A stretch of 64,000 nt of DNA from Eubacterium sp. Lineage in GTDB: Bacteria > Bacillota > Clostridia > Lachnospirales > Lachnospiraceae. The DNA is taken from assembly GCA_017514785.1 (NCBI GenBank), contig JAFWIO010000005.1:1-64000 (forward strand), written 5' to 3'. Positions 18,844 through 27,996 of the stretch are shown piece by piece. Below the pieces are notes generated by a model, which worked only from the letters and a program-made list of their open reading frames with translations, made no database searches and had not been told where the DNA came from. Both the position numbers and the translations under genes were made by a program. How positions within the stretch are numbered: the first letter of the stretch is position 1; the number at the start of each line of letters is the position of its first letter.

Positions 18844-19827
18844 TACTTTCGCGCATGGATTTTTATCTGGCTTATATGAGAATTCTTCCCAGAATTTTTC
18901 GAAATCTTCTGTCTTTGGCGAAGCCACCTTATCGCCTATTTTTGTTAAATCTGAAATCCAAAGGTTTGGATAATTATCGTGCATATACTGCTCAAAACCA
19001 TTGTTTTTATTGAATATAGCAAACACTGGCTTTCTGACTGCGGCAAAACAAGTCGCAAACATAAATGTGTTAGTAACCAAAGCGTCCGCCAAATATAGAA
19101 CCTTTCTAAAATCTAGCATCTGCTTCATAAAGCCAACCTTTTTCTGGTACTCAGGGCCTAGATGCACAGCATTTTCCATTAATTCCTCAGAATTAGTAAC
19201 GATGAACCAATCATCTGGCACATTGTCGGCTAGCGCCTTCCAGTCCAGATCTTTGTATGGGTTTTCTTCATCGTCGTCAAACTTACCAGAAAGCAAGATG
19301 GCTAAAATCTTTTTGCCCTTAGCAGCTGGATAGTATGATTCCAACTTTTCATGTTTTTCTTCTATATTCGTCTGCTTATAAATGTCGTATGCCATAGGTG
19401 AAGTGTAGCCATCTATCACCTCAATGCCCTTTGTCTTATAAACTTTATCTATTATCTTCTTCTCGATAGGAGAATTGACCATTATGTGTGTGAAGTTTTG
19501 GAAAGTCTTCTTATTAGAATCCCCTCTGTTTAGCGCCTTGAGAAGAAAGTCGTATGGAGTGGCAACCAAAACCTTTGTGCCCTCTGGATTAACCAACTTT
19601 TTCTTTGTAGGTAGCGACCCATCCACGCACACTAAATCCACAGCCTTCTTGCTATAGTTTTCCTTTCCTATTTTAGAGCCCAAGCCAATCATATCGTTCT
19701 TAGAATTCTCGTTAGAAAAGTACATCTCCATTTCAATGTCGCTGTTTTCTTCTATATATTTTTTAAGTATTTGCAAGTCCGGATTCAGGCCACGGCCCTT
19801 AGATCCGATAAATGAAATCTTCTTCAT
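18823..19827 (-). CDS. Divergent polyol-phosphate transferase-like (GT-B) protein
   Basis: A 334-residue protein starting directly after the stop codon of the 940-residue transferase (TAA then ATG). Its second half has the secondary pattern of CDP-glycerol glycerophosphotransferases (PF04464): ADALVTNTFMF falls where the active paralogues have SDMLITDYSS, and a KPVFAIF strand follows. The WHGTPLK motif is replaced by ATPYDFLLK. The N-terminus (MKKISFIGSKGRGLNPD) resembles no domain I know. With both signature motifs lost, it may be a different GT-B enzyme or a non-catalytic partner of the protein upstream. Cytoplasmic, no signal peptide. Function unknown; the relationship is moderately supported. 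Confidence 0.6.
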   Translation of the reverse strand: MKKISFIGSKGRGLNPDLQILKKYIEENSDIEMEMYFSNENSKNDMIGLGSKIGKENYSKKAVDLVCVDGSLPTKKKLVNPEGTKVLVATPYDFLLKALNRGDSNKKTFQNFTHIMVNSPIEKKIIDKVYKTKGIEVIDGYTSPMAYDIYKQTNIEEKHEKLESYYPAAKGKKILAILLSGKFDDDEENPYKDLDWKALADNVPDDWFIVTNSEELMENAVHLGPEYQKKVGFMKQMLDFRKVLYLADALVTNTFMFATCFAAVRKPVFAIFNKNNGFEQYMHDNYPNLWISDLTKIGDKVASPKTEDFEKFWEEFSYKPDKNPCAKVLEILAK

Positions 19828-22650
19828 TTACTTCTCCTTAAAATAGTCGTTAATAATCTTAGCAATTCGCTCAGTACTATGTCCGTCACAGCCAGTCATG
19901 TAGTTTTCGACGAAGTCCTTATGCTTGTCTGAAATTGTATGCAAGCTTTCATCCGTAATAAACTTTTCTAGTTCATCTTGGTTCATATAAACCTCGCCCG
20001 GCAAATCTTCTGGATAAGATAGGTAGAAACCTCTGTTGTATTTTTCTAAATCATAACAGAAGAATGCAATAGGCTTGTTTAACAATGCATATTCAAATAT
20101 TACAGATGAGTAATCCGTAATCAGCATATCGGAAACTAGCATCATGTCGTTAGTCGAGAAATCCCTCTCCACATATACGTTGTCATACTTACCATCCACT
20201 ATGTCATTTTTCATAACAGGGTGAGGGCAAACGACAAACACCTGATTCTCTTTCAAGTTTTTGGAAAGTCTTTCAAAATCAAGTTCTGGCTGGAAGTTTG
20301 CTCTGCCACCTCTAGCATCTCTAAATGTAGGCGCATACACAATCACTTCTCTGCCCTTAAGGTTAGGGCGCTTAGCGTAAACTTTTTCTCTAACGCTATT
20401 AATATATTCCTCGTCAAAGAACATGTCAGTTCTAGGAACTCCCACATCCTTAACTTTCTTTAAATCTACCTCAAACGCATCTGCATAAATAGGTCTAACT
20501 GCCCTACCACTCACGCAAACCAAGTTGTACTGCGCATGTGTGGCCGCATCTGTAACTGGGCTCATATTTGTACCGTGCTTTCCAAACATCTTGAACGCAC
20601 CACACGCATGCCAAAGCTGAATGAACCTCTGCTCAGGTTTAAGTGGGAAATATCTCAAATACTTCACGTAATCATCCGTCACTATCACTTTGCTAGAGCC
20701 AAGTTCCATCACCATCTTCTTAATGTCTTTATTTTTATGTGGAAGCATAGCTGCCACTATCTTTTTATTTCCTTTGACGTGGTCGTACAAAGCCTTCGCA
20801 TTACCCTCTAGCTCACCGTCTTTTCTTATAGTAATGAAAAGCGTCTGATCCTTCAGCGGTAACTCTGTCGCCTTGTTAATCCACTTGATGAACTTCTTAT
20901 CATTCATATAATTTGGATCATTATGAACATCCAAAAGTTTTTTAAGTTCCCAACCTTGGTTAACAACTAGTTCATCGTCTCTCAAATCTGCAGGCTTATT
21001 CTCAAATGCCTCCTCCAAAGACTTCTTAGCTAAGGATGAATCAACCAATTTCATATACTCTTCCTTGTCCTCGTTAAAGAAAACAAGCTCAGTATCATAT
21101 GCCTGGAAAGACCCTTTAATATAGAAGTCTTTCACATAATCAGTAATAGGTTTACTCTCATCAAAATCAAAGCCCTTCAAGAAGTCTGTCTTGAAAACTT
21201 TGTTTGCAACTATATTATCAAGGCTTAGTGCTTCATTGTATGATTCCACTTCTAGAACAGATGAGATTGCAATTTTGTTTGCAAAGATTGGAATAGAATT
21301 TCCATCACCCGTGAAAACTTGTTCTATTCTAAAGTCTCTTCCTCCTCTAATGTCTCGCTTGAACATCCACTTGAGCATACTTGTTCCGTAAGAGAACTGG
21401 TCATCACCCAAGATTATATAATCTGTATCACAGTTTTTAATCTGCTCGTAATAGAAAGAGTTTTTATCTGCAGCATCTACAAAGAACACATTATTAGTGC
21501 AAACATCATTCTCCTTTGCTATCTCTTTCATTTCACTGTTAACAATGATTTTCGTTCTAATAAAGTTTTGGTAAACTACGCTCTGCATAGTTTTAACAAA
21601 ACCTTCCTCGTTCTTTGGATTTCCATAAATAGCAAAAGTAAATGCTGCACTATCTAGTATTTCTTTTTCCTCTAGAGCAACATTTTGGAATGTCACATCA
21701 GGGATTCCGTCTGAAATCATGGCAAGAGTGTAAACATCTAACTTTGATACGATAGATTTTATCTCTTCCACTATCTTCTTATTTATATCAGGACTTTGAA
21801 CCCAATATTTCGAGTAGAACTGTCCTGCTAAAATACGTAACTCTTTTCCGTAAATAGCATTTACATACTGTTTAATCCAAGTCTCTGCTTCGCAGGCCTC
21901 CTCTATAGTCTTATACTTTGGATTATCCCTAAGTAAGCTTTCCTTTGCTAGTTTAGCAATTTGCTTGTGAGCCTCTATATAATCCGCTATCTTTGTATCG
22001 GATATTACTGTAGTGGCAGAGTTTTCATTATCCACCAAACGTCTGTAGTGGAACACTCTGTCCTCTAGAGTGGTAATAGTCTTGCTGTTAAAAACAAATT
22101 GCATAGTAAAGACTCCATCCTCAGAATATGTGAGTGGTGGAATCTTCATATCATTTTTATCTATTATTTCTTTCTTGAAGAATTTATTACATAGAGAGAA
22201 CGTATTTATAATATCAAGATCGTACTTATCTATAGTCGGTTTTAGAACAGTATCTTCTAAATCCTTAATCATATAAGTTCTGGACTCGTCAAAGATATCG
22301 TACTGCGCTATTACTAAATCAGCCTTATATTTCTTTGCCTTTTCATACATATGCTCTAGAGCTGTACTCTCTAACAAGTCATCCGCATCCAAAAAGTAAA
22401 GGAACTCGCCCTTTGCTATCTTTATTCCGTCATTTCTAGCTGCTGCTACTCCCTCGTTTTCTTTGTCGATGACGATTACATTGTCATTTTCCTGCTCGTA
22501 CTCGCGCAAAATGTCTATAGTAGAGTCTTTTGATCCATCATTAATACAGATGATTTCAAAATCATCTATTGTTTGAGCCACAGCACTGTCCAGTGTCTCA
22601 GATATGAATTCTTCTGAATTGTATGCCGGTATAATAATCGATGCTTTCAC
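19828..22650 (-). CDS. Two-domain GT2 glycosyltransferase / CDP-polyol phosphotransferase (TagF/TarL-like)
   Basis: A 940-residue fusion. Residues 1-230 are a GT-A family 2 glycosyltransferase (SIIIPAYNSEEFI, ICINDGSKDS, YFLDADDLLES). Residues about 560-940 are a PF04464 polyol-phosphate transferase (QLWHACGAFKMFG, VYAPTFRDARGG, HPVMKND, MLITDYSSVIFEYALL), the family that moves glycerol- or ribitol-phosphate from the CDP form onto teichoic acid chains. The middle (230-560) is not recognised. It would act on the cytoplasmic side of the membrane. First gene of a two-gene unit with the divergent transferase-like gene. Whether glycerol or ribitol phosphate is used cannot be read from sequence; tarIJ nearby makes CDP-ribitol plausible. 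Confidence 0.85.
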   Translation of the reverse strand: MKASIIIPAYNSEEFISETLDSAVAQTIDDFEIICINDGSKDSTIDILREYEQENDNVIVIDKENEGVAAARNDGIKIAKGEFLYFLDADDLLESTALEHMYEKAKKYKADLVIAQYDIFDESRTYMIKDLEDTVLKPTIDKYDLDIINTFSLCNKFFKKEIIDKNDMKIPPLTYSEDGVFTMQFVFNSKTITTLEDRVFHYRRLVDNENSATTVISDTKIADYIEAHKQIAKLAKESLLRDNPKYKTIEEACEAETWIKQYVNAIYGKELRILAGQFYSKYWVQSPDINKKIVEEIKSIVSKLDVYTLAMISDGIPDVTFQNVALEEKEILDSAAFTFAIYGNPKNEEGFVKTMQSVVYQNFIRTKIIVNSEMKEIAKENDVCTNNVFFVDAADKNSFYYEQIKNCDTDYIILGDDQFSYGTSMLKWMFKRDIRGGRDFRIEQVFTGDGNSIPIFANKIAISSVLEVESYNEALSLDNIVANKVFKTDFLKGFDFDESKPITDYVKDFYIKGSFQAYDTELVFFNEDKEEYMKLVDSSLAKKSLEEAFENKPADLRDDELVVNQGWELKKLLDVHNDPNYMNDKKFIKWINKATELPLKDQTLFITIRKDGELEGNAKALYDHVKGNKKIVAAMLPHKNKDIKKMVMELGSSKVIVTDDYVKYLRYFPLKPEQRFIQLWHACGAFKMFGKHGTNMSPVTDAATHAQYNLVCVSGRAVRPIYADAFEVDLKKVKDVGVPRTDMFFDEEYINSVREKVYAKRPNLKGREVIVYAPTFRDARGGRANFQPELDFERLSKNLKENQVFVVCPHPVMKNDIVDGKYDNVYVERDFSTNDMMLVSDMLITDYSSVIFEYALLNKPIAFFCYDLEKYNRGFYLSYPEDLPGEVYMNQDELEKFITDESLHTISDKHKDFVENYMTGCDGHSTERIAKIINDYFKEK

Positions 22651-22713
22651 TTAATTCTCCATTCATTCTTATATAAATCTACGCATTAAATAATAACATA
22701 TTTAGGGGAAAAA

Positions 22714-22722
22714 TGTTATAAT
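22714..22722 (+). promoter_or_regulatory. Extended -10 promoter of the acyltransferase gene
   Basis: TGTTATAAT, an extended -10 element, lies about 60 bases before the ATG. No good -35 box is seen. The same nine bases occur on the minus strand at 27942-27934 in front of tarI. Confidence 0.45.
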
Positions 22723-22782
22723 TATGTCTGTGTTCTGAAGATGAACCAATCATTGATGAATTGATAAAATAGGGAGTTATAA

Positions 22783-23865
22783 ATGATTATTTTCTTATCC
22801 ATATTTGCAGTTATTCTGCTTATCGGATGTAGAGCAACTTCAATAAAAGAATTTAATACAGACTACATGAGCAAAGATAATACTAACATTATCAAAGGTG
22901 TTTTTGTGGTGTTTGTTTTCTTTTCTCACTGTTCTCAATATTTAAAGCTGGGAAGCGTTTATGACGCTCCATACCTAGTTATTAGAGATTTCCTTGGACA
23001 AATGATAGTAGCAATGTTCTTATTCTACTCTGGCTACGGCATTATGGAGTCTATCAAAGCTAAATCATTTGGTTATGTTAAAAAAATCCCTGTCAGGAGA
23101 ATACTTAAAACCCTAATAAACTTCGACATCATCGTTCTTCTATACTATGTCATTGATTTAATATTCAAAGTCAACTATAAATGGTCAGATCTTTTGTGGT
23201 CATTTGTCGGTTGGAAAAGCGTTGGTAACTCAAACTGGTATATTTTGGCAATATTAATCCTATATGCACTATCATTCCTTGCCTTTTTACCAATCAAGTT
23301 TTCCAATAAAAAATTCATGCATATATTGTGTGCCATCATCATGACAATTTTAACTGTGGTGGCAGCATTTCTAATATTTAAAGCAGACAAGGAGTCTTAC
23401 TACTATAACACTCTATTGATTTACCCTCTAGGAATGTGGTTCTCAATACTAAAAGCATACATAGACAAATTTGTTATGAAAAATCATATAATCTATTTTG
23501 TAGTTTTGATGATTGGACTTGCAGCATTTATTTACACGCATGAGCATATCCTAGATCAGCCTTACATTGAGAATGGGTTACATTATACATTATCACTCCC
23601 ATACACTCTTTGGTCTTTTGCGTTTACGCTATTTATAGTATTGCTAACTATGAAGCTGCGCATTAAGAGTTTTGTCTATAAGTGGCTGGGCGAGCATATA
23701 TTTACTGTTTATATGCTACAAAGAGTTCCAATGATGATATTCCAACAAATAGGTCTAGACAAATATAAATATCTTTTTGTTATTCTTTCATTGATTGCTT
23801 CCGTAGCATTGGCAATACTATTTGATGCATTCTTCAAAAAACTGTGGAGTAAAATAAAAATATAA
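22783..23865 (+). CDS. Membrane acyltransferase-3 family protein
   Basis: A 360-residue protein with about ten hydrophobic helices. The early conserved histidine (FFSHCSQYL, near residue 47) follows the first helix, as in acyltransferase-3 (OafA-type) proteins, which move acyl groups across the membrane onto surface sugars. It lacks the common RFYRI arginine pattern, so it may be a variant member. Start ATG 22783 follows GGGAG. It stands alone on the plus strand between two minus-strand wall-polymer operons and ends in a strong terminator. Likely role: O-acylation of the local polymer (inference from family and place). Confidence 0.72.
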   Translation: MIIFLSIFAVILLIGCRATSIKEFNTDYMSKDNTNIIKGVFVVFVFFSHCSQYLKLGSVYDAPYLVIRDFLGQMIVAMFLFYSGYGIMESIKAKSFGYVKKIPVRRILKTLINFDIIVLLYYVIDLIFKVNYKWSDLLWSFVGWKSVGNSNWYILAILILYALSFLAFLPIKFSNKKFMHILCAIIMTILTVVAAFLIFKADKESYYYNTLLIYPLGMWFSILKAYIDKFVMKNHIIYFVVLMIGLAAFIYTHEHILDQPYIENGLHYTLSLPYTLWSFAFTLFIVLLTMKLRIKSFVYKWLGEHIFTVYMLQRVPMMIFQQIGLDKYKYLFVILSLIASVALAILFDAFFKKLWSKIKI

Positions 23866-23871
23866 TTTTTC

Positions 23872-23910
23872 ATAAAAAAGGAGTTTGAATAGTTCAAACT
23901 CCTTTTTTAT
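23872..23910. terminator. Bidirectional terminator between two acyltransferase-like genes
   Basis: A perfect 18-bp stem (23872-23889 with 23893-23910) with a three-base loop, rich in A on one side and T on the other. It lies between convergent genes. Confidence 0.88.
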
Positions 23911-23917
23911 TTAAAAT

Positions 23918-24769
23918 CTATTTTCCAAATCTTTTCTTTTTACTTTTCATTTCTCCCACAAAGAACCTATTTTTCTCTTTATACCCTCGAAGATTTTTTA
24001 AAATATAATCTAGTCTCTCATTTGCATCTTTAGCATCAGTTAATGCCTTATCAATTTCATCAAATGACAATGTGGAATCATCTTTATTATAAATAAAAAT
24101 ATCATCCTCGTTAGTCATGCTCTTCTCGGTTTGTTCGGGAGTATACCTATGAACCACATCATTTGTAAAGAAAATCCCACTTGTTATTTTCTTAGCAGGG
24201 TTTCCTCCCCAAATAGTATTTGATGGAATAGTCTTGTTTGAAATCAGTGACATAGCACCTAAAATGCTGCCTGATCCCATCTTTGTTCCTTTAAGAATCA
24301 TTGCACTCTGACCAACCCAAATGTGGTCTCCTAAGAATATACTCTTAGTTATATTCTTTCTCTGTCTTGATTCTATGTCATAAATAATATGAGGGTCTGC
24401 CATTCTTAGCCAAATGCCAAATGAAAACAACCCTCTGTTTCCAATTACTATGTGTTTTCTCTCTGAGCAAATGGCATTCAATTTGCCATTCATATAGTTT
24501 TTCTCGCCCATATAGAAAACGCTATCACTGTGAACAATAACATTTAGAAGATAAATATTGTGATTGCTACTTAAATAAATAACGCTATCATCTCCTTCAA
24601 AGGATAATGTTGAATCTTTAATATTTACATCATCCTCTAAGAAAAGAATATTGTTCTTTCCCTTAAAGACAATCTTTGAATTAACCAAAGTTGTCTTTTT
24701 ATTTTCGCCAAATAATATTTTGTTTTCTTTTAGTGAATTAACTTCACCCAAATCAATTATCTGTTCCAT
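23918..24769 (-). CDS. Left-handed beta-helix (hexapeptide-repeat) acyltransferase-like protein
   Basis: A 283-residue protein from ATG 24769. I prefer this over ATG 24775 because AGAGG is then six bases upstream instead of touching the start. Seen: many short beta rungs (residues 20-115), and a typical hexapeptide acyltransferase end with GDHIWVGQSAMILKG, GSGSILGAMSLI and WGGNPAKKI near 165-210, as in WbbJ/LpxA-type O-acetyltransferases. The active-site histidine would be in MADPHIIYD. A charged C-terminal extension follows. The start overlaps the end of the GT2 gene. Likely acetylates a sugar or polyol of the surface polymer; substrate unknown. Confidence 0.78.
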   Translation of the reverse strand: MEQIIDLGEVNSLKENKILFGENKKTTLVNSKIVFKGKNNILFLEDDVNIKDSTLSFEGDDSVIYLSSNHNIYLLNVIVHSDSVFYMGEKNYMNGKLNAICSERKHIVIGNRGLFSFGIWLRMADPHIIYDIESRQRKNITKSIFLGDHIWVGQSAMILKGTKMGSGSILGAMSLISNKTIPSNTIWGGNPAKKITSGIFFTNDVVHRYTPEQTEKSMTNEDDIFIYNKDDSTLSFDEIDKALTDAKDANERLDYILKNLRGYKEKNRFFVGEMKSKKKRFGK

Positions 24770-26153
24770 CTTCATCCTCTTCTTTCACTGTGCGCTCGCC
24801 CAAATCATTTACATCTATTTCATTTAGCATAACATCACCATCTTCTAGATGAATGCCCCATCTGAATGATATCCAATCCTCTGGAATGTCTATCGCAAAA
24901 CCAGCGTACTTATAATTTCTAACATTTTTCCCAAATATCTTAATTCTCTTCTTGCATCCATGTCTGATGGACTTTACTCTCTGACCATTGCTTTCAGCAA
25001 AGATATAGTCATCTTCTTTCATCGCATAAACTGGAGTACTAAATCTTCCTCTTAGCATTCCTTCGTAGCCTTCTTTGTCTTGCCAACCTAGAATTCTGAC
25101 AGTTTTTTCTGAAAGTCGATCAAACTCTTGTCCATTATATGAGAACACCAAATCCCCATCTTTATATTCAGAATCCATCGTTATCTTTCTTCCATATTTA
25201 AGAGATAGTAGTCCCTCTATCACAGGCATTCTTGTATTTATGCTCAAGATAACATCGTCATCTATACTCTTAAGAACACTCTGAAGACGCTTCTTAAACT
25301 TAGGCAGTTCTTCTTCTGATATCATCTCCATAATCACATCTTGATTGCCCTCGAGCAAGTATGTTCTCAAGTGGTAAGCTACCACAAACTGAATATATGG
25401 AATAACTTTTCCCTTCTTAAGACGGCAATATCTCATTAATTTTTTATATCCCTGTCTTAAGAATTTGTCATATCTATCTTTTGATCTCCAAGAACTATCT
25501 ACCAAAGAAGATTCATCCTCTCTTCTTCTGTAGTAGTAGATTGCATCCTTTATTAGTCCATATTTTTCACAGTTCAACAATACTTTGTTCACCGCCAAAG
25601 CATCTTCCCAAAAATCCATCTTCTTATTGAATCTAAATTTCTTTAAAGCTTTTTCTTTTATGAAAAGTCCACCCACAAAGTACTGTGGATATGTAAAGTC
25701 TTCATTTATATCTACTATTTCTTTATCTTCAAATCGCCAGTTGGCCTTATGAGGACCTTCCTGTGCGTCAAAGAAAAATCTCTCAGTAGTAGCCATATCA
25801 ATGTCAGGATACTTTTCGAAAAATTCTTTCGCTTTCTTTAACATATCCTTATCAAACTTATCATCGGCATCTAAGAACACAACAATATCTGATTCATTTT
25901 GCTTTGCCATCTTCAATCCATAGTTTCTGGCTATTGCCACACCCTGATTTTTTTCAAAAACATGAACAAAGATATTATCAGGATATTTTTTCTGATACTC
26001 ATTGCAAATATTCAAAGATCCATCTGTACTCTTATCATTAATCAAATATATTTTTACATTATCACTAAAAGGCAGTGACTGTGTTATCACACTATCTACT
26101 GCCTCTTTCAAATATTTTTCCACATTGTATACTGGGATAATGACTTTAAACAT
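24753..26153 (-). CDS. GT2 family glycosyltransferase
   Basis: A 466-residue cytoplasmic, membrane-associated-type glycosyltransferase. The N-terminal GT-A domain (1-230) has FKVIIPVYNVEKYL, YLINDKSTDGS and the metal motif FLDADDKFDKD near 100. The C-terminal 200 residues are not recognised but are rich in beta strands. It follows tarJ by 6 bases and overlaps the next gene by 17, so it is part of a tarI-tarJ-GT2-acyltransferase unit. Likely adds a sugar to the polyol-phosphate chain or its linkage unit; donor sugar unknown. Confidence 0.85.
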   Translation of the reverse strand: MFKVIIPVYNVEKYLKEAVDSVITQSLPFSDNVKIYLINDKSTDGSLNICNEYQKKYPDNIFVHVFEKNQGVAIARNYGLKMAKQNESDIVVFLDADDKFDKDMLKKAKEFFEKYPDIDMATTERFFFDAQEGPHKANWRFEDKEIVDINEDFTYPQYFVGGLFIKEKALKKFRFNKKMDFWEDALAVNKVLLNCEKYGLIKDAIYYYRRREDESSLVDSSWRSKDRYDKFLRQGYKKLMRYCRLKKGKVIPYIQFVVAYHLRTYLLEGNQDVIMEMISEEELPKFKKRLQSVLKSIDDDVILSINTRMPVIEGLLSLKYGRKITMDSEYKDGDLVFSYNGQEFDRLSEKTVRILGWQDKEGYEGMLRGRFSTPVYAMKEDDYIFAESNGQRVKSIRHGCKKRIKIFGKNVRNYKYAGFAIDIPEDWISFRWGIHLEDGDVMLNEIDVNDLGERTVKEEDEDGTDN

Positions 26154-26159
26154 TTAGTT

Positions 26160-27185
26160 TTATATCTCCCATTTCATTATAGTTTTGCCAAAGCCTCTAG
26201 TGGAGTCCTTTGCAAATGCTTCTTTGGCGTCCTCTATATCTCTAACGGTAATAACTTCACCTACTATTTTCTTAAGTCTCTCTATGAGTTCTGGATTAGT
26301 CTGATAAAGATTAATGGTTTTTACAAAATCATCATATCCACTTCGGCTACTACCAAAAATTCTAAGTCCTTTTTCTAAAACCATTCTTGTGTTAATAGGA
26401 ACAGGATTTTCAGACACGCCAAGAATAGAGATTGTTCCTTCAGGGTTAATATAATCAATTATCTGATTAATAGCATCTCCTGAATACTCATTTCCCACAC
26501 ACTCAAAAGCGTGATCTACTCTTAAATCTTCTGGAATAGCGTCTGTCTTAAACACTTCATCTGCAAAATCAAAGTCCTTAAGTTTTTCATCATCTATTCC
26601 AAAAACATATAGTTTAATGTCTGGGAACATTGCCTTGAATAAAACGGCTGTAATATAACCTAGGTTTCCATCTCCCCAAATACCTATAGCATTTCTTCTA
26701 GAATGAGCAAATCTATCCATTCTAGTAATAGCATGAACACTTACTGTAAGTAGCTCTGTAAATGCTGCCACTTCCAAATCTATATCTTCAGGCATCTTAA
26801 CTAGTCTGCCAGCATCTATTTCTACATACTCCTGCATGAATCCATCGTATCCACTAGCTCTAAACTTACTGCTTCTCAAGTAGTTTTCTGCTATCACATC
26901 GTCAGTCTCCACTGGAGTGTTTGGAATCATTACCACTAAATCATCTTTGTTAAAAGTACCAGTTGGGTCATTAACCACTCTTCCTATAGCCTCATGTATA
27001 AGAGCCATTGGAAGTTTCTTTTTCAAAACCTCTTCTGATCTTTCTCCTCTGTAGTATCTTTGGTCAGCATGACAAATAGACAAATAAATTGGTCTAACAA
27101 TTGCTTTGTCTGTATTCACAGCAATATCGCTGCATGAATATTCAAAAATACCCGGTTTAATTAATCTATAAATGTGATTTAACAT
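26160..27185 (-). CDS. tarJ: Ribulose-5-phosphate reductase, TarJ-type alcohol dehydrogenase
   Basis: A 341-residue medium-chain, zinc-type dehydrogenase. TarJ reduces ribulose 5-phosphate to ribitol 5-phosphate with NADPH. Seen: catalytic domain with the metal-site region [13 protein letters not shown] near residue 37 and HEAIGRV near 63, and a Rossmann region with [13 protein letters not shown] near 168. It overlaps tarI by seven bases, the standard tarI-tarJ pair, so CDP-ribitol synthesis is strongly indicated. The TarJ subfamily is recognised by that pairing and by sequence character; the same fold includes sorbitol and threonine dehydrogenases. Confidence 0.88.
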   Translation of the reverse strand: MLNHIYRLIKPGIFEYSCSDIAVNTDKAIVRPIYLSICHADQRYYRGERSEEVLKKKLPMALIHEAIGRVVNDPTGTFNKDDLVVMIPNTPVETDDVIAENYLRSSKFRASGYDGFMQEYVEIDAGRLVKMPEDIDLEVAAFTELLTVSVHAITRMDRFAHSRRNAIGIWGDGNLGYITAVLFKAMFPDIKLYVFGIDDEKLKDFDFADEVFKTDAIPEDLRVDHAFECVGNEYSGDAINQIIDYINPEGTISILGVSENPVPINTRMVLEKGLRIFGSSRSGYDDFVKTINLYQTNPELIERLKKIVGEVITVRDIEDAKEAFAKDSTRGFGKTIMKWEI

Positions 27186-27895
27186 ACTTCACTATCCTCG
27201 TGTATAAGAGCTTCCGCCACTCTCAAATCATACTGATATGTTACTTTAATATTCGTCTCTTCGCCTTCCACTAAACTAACTGGAAGTCCTTTAATAACAA
27301 AAATTTTAGCTGCATCTGTAAGGATGGCTTTCTCCTCTTCTGTAAGTCCATTATAAAGTTCTTTCAATTTCTTGATTTTGAAAGACTGAGGAGTTTGACC
27401 TTGATACATTTTTGTTCTATCTGGAATATCTGAAATAATCTTATTGTCTTCACTCACTACTATAGTATCGGTAGCTCCAAACACTGTATCACAAGCGCCA
27501 TACTCTTTAGCTGCCTCTATGTTTTCTTTAATAATTCTATCTGTTATAAAAGGTCTAACTGAATCGTGTGTAACTATAATGTCATCGTCTGTCAATTCGT
27601 AGTTTTCTTCTATATAAGCTATAGAGTTCATAATAGTTTCATTACGAGTGCTTCCGCCCTCTATCACTACTACTTTTTCTTGCTTTCCAATGTGCTTCTC
27701 TACTAATTCTTTCGTGTAATCAACCCATTCTCCTGGGCAAAGAATTATTACTTTCTCAAAAGCATCATCCAAATAGAATTTTTCTAAAGTGTGTATTAAT
27801 ATTGGTTTTTTATTAATTTCTAAAAACTGCTTTGGCTTGTCCACATTTCCCATTCTGCTTCCAATGCCACCAGCAAGTATTGCTCCAAAAACCAT
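27179..27895 (-). CDS. tarI: Ribitol-5-phosphate cytidylyltransferase
   Basis: A 238-residue IspD/TarI-type enzyme that makes CDP-ribitol from CTP and ribitol 5-phosphate. Seen: CTP-binding loop [20 protein letters not shown] at residues 4-23, [19 protein letters not shown] near 108, and the end [13 protein letters not shown]. IspD shares the fold, but the overlap with tarJ identifies it as TarI. It is the first gene of the operon, with AAAGGA before the start and an extended -10 promoter upstream. Confidence 0.9.
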   Translation of the reverse strand: MVFGAILAGGIGSRMGNVDKPKQFLEINKKPILIHTLEKFYLDDAFEKVIILCPGEWVDYTKELVEKHIGKQEKVVVIEGGSTRNETIMNSIAYIEENYELTDDDIIVTHDSVRPFITDRIIKENIEAAKEYGACDTVFGATDTIVVSEDNKIISDIPDRTKMYQGQTPQSFKIKKLKELYNGLTEEEKAILTDAAKIFVIKGLPVSLVEGEETNIKVTYQYDLRVAEALIHEDSEVC

Positions 27896-27933
27896 ATTTA
27901 AGTCCTTTCTTCTTTTCTTCTCTATCTCAAAAA

Positions 27934-27942
27934 ATTATAACA
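27934..27942 (-). promoter_or_regulatory. Extended -10 promoter of tarI
   Basis: On the minus strand TGTTATAAT (27942-27934), about 40 bases before the tarI start. No clear -35 box. Confidence 0.45.
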
Positions 27943-27957
27943 TTATTCTTGATTATT

Positions 27958-27966
27958 TGCTATAAT
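27958..27966 (+). promoter_or_regulatory. Extended -10 promoter of the large membrane protein gene
   Basis: TGCTATAAT, an extended -10, lies 30 bases before ATG 27997 and is divergent from the tarI promoter. Confidence 0.45.
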
Positions 27967-27996
27967 CTACTTGATTAATTATAAGTGAGGAAAACT

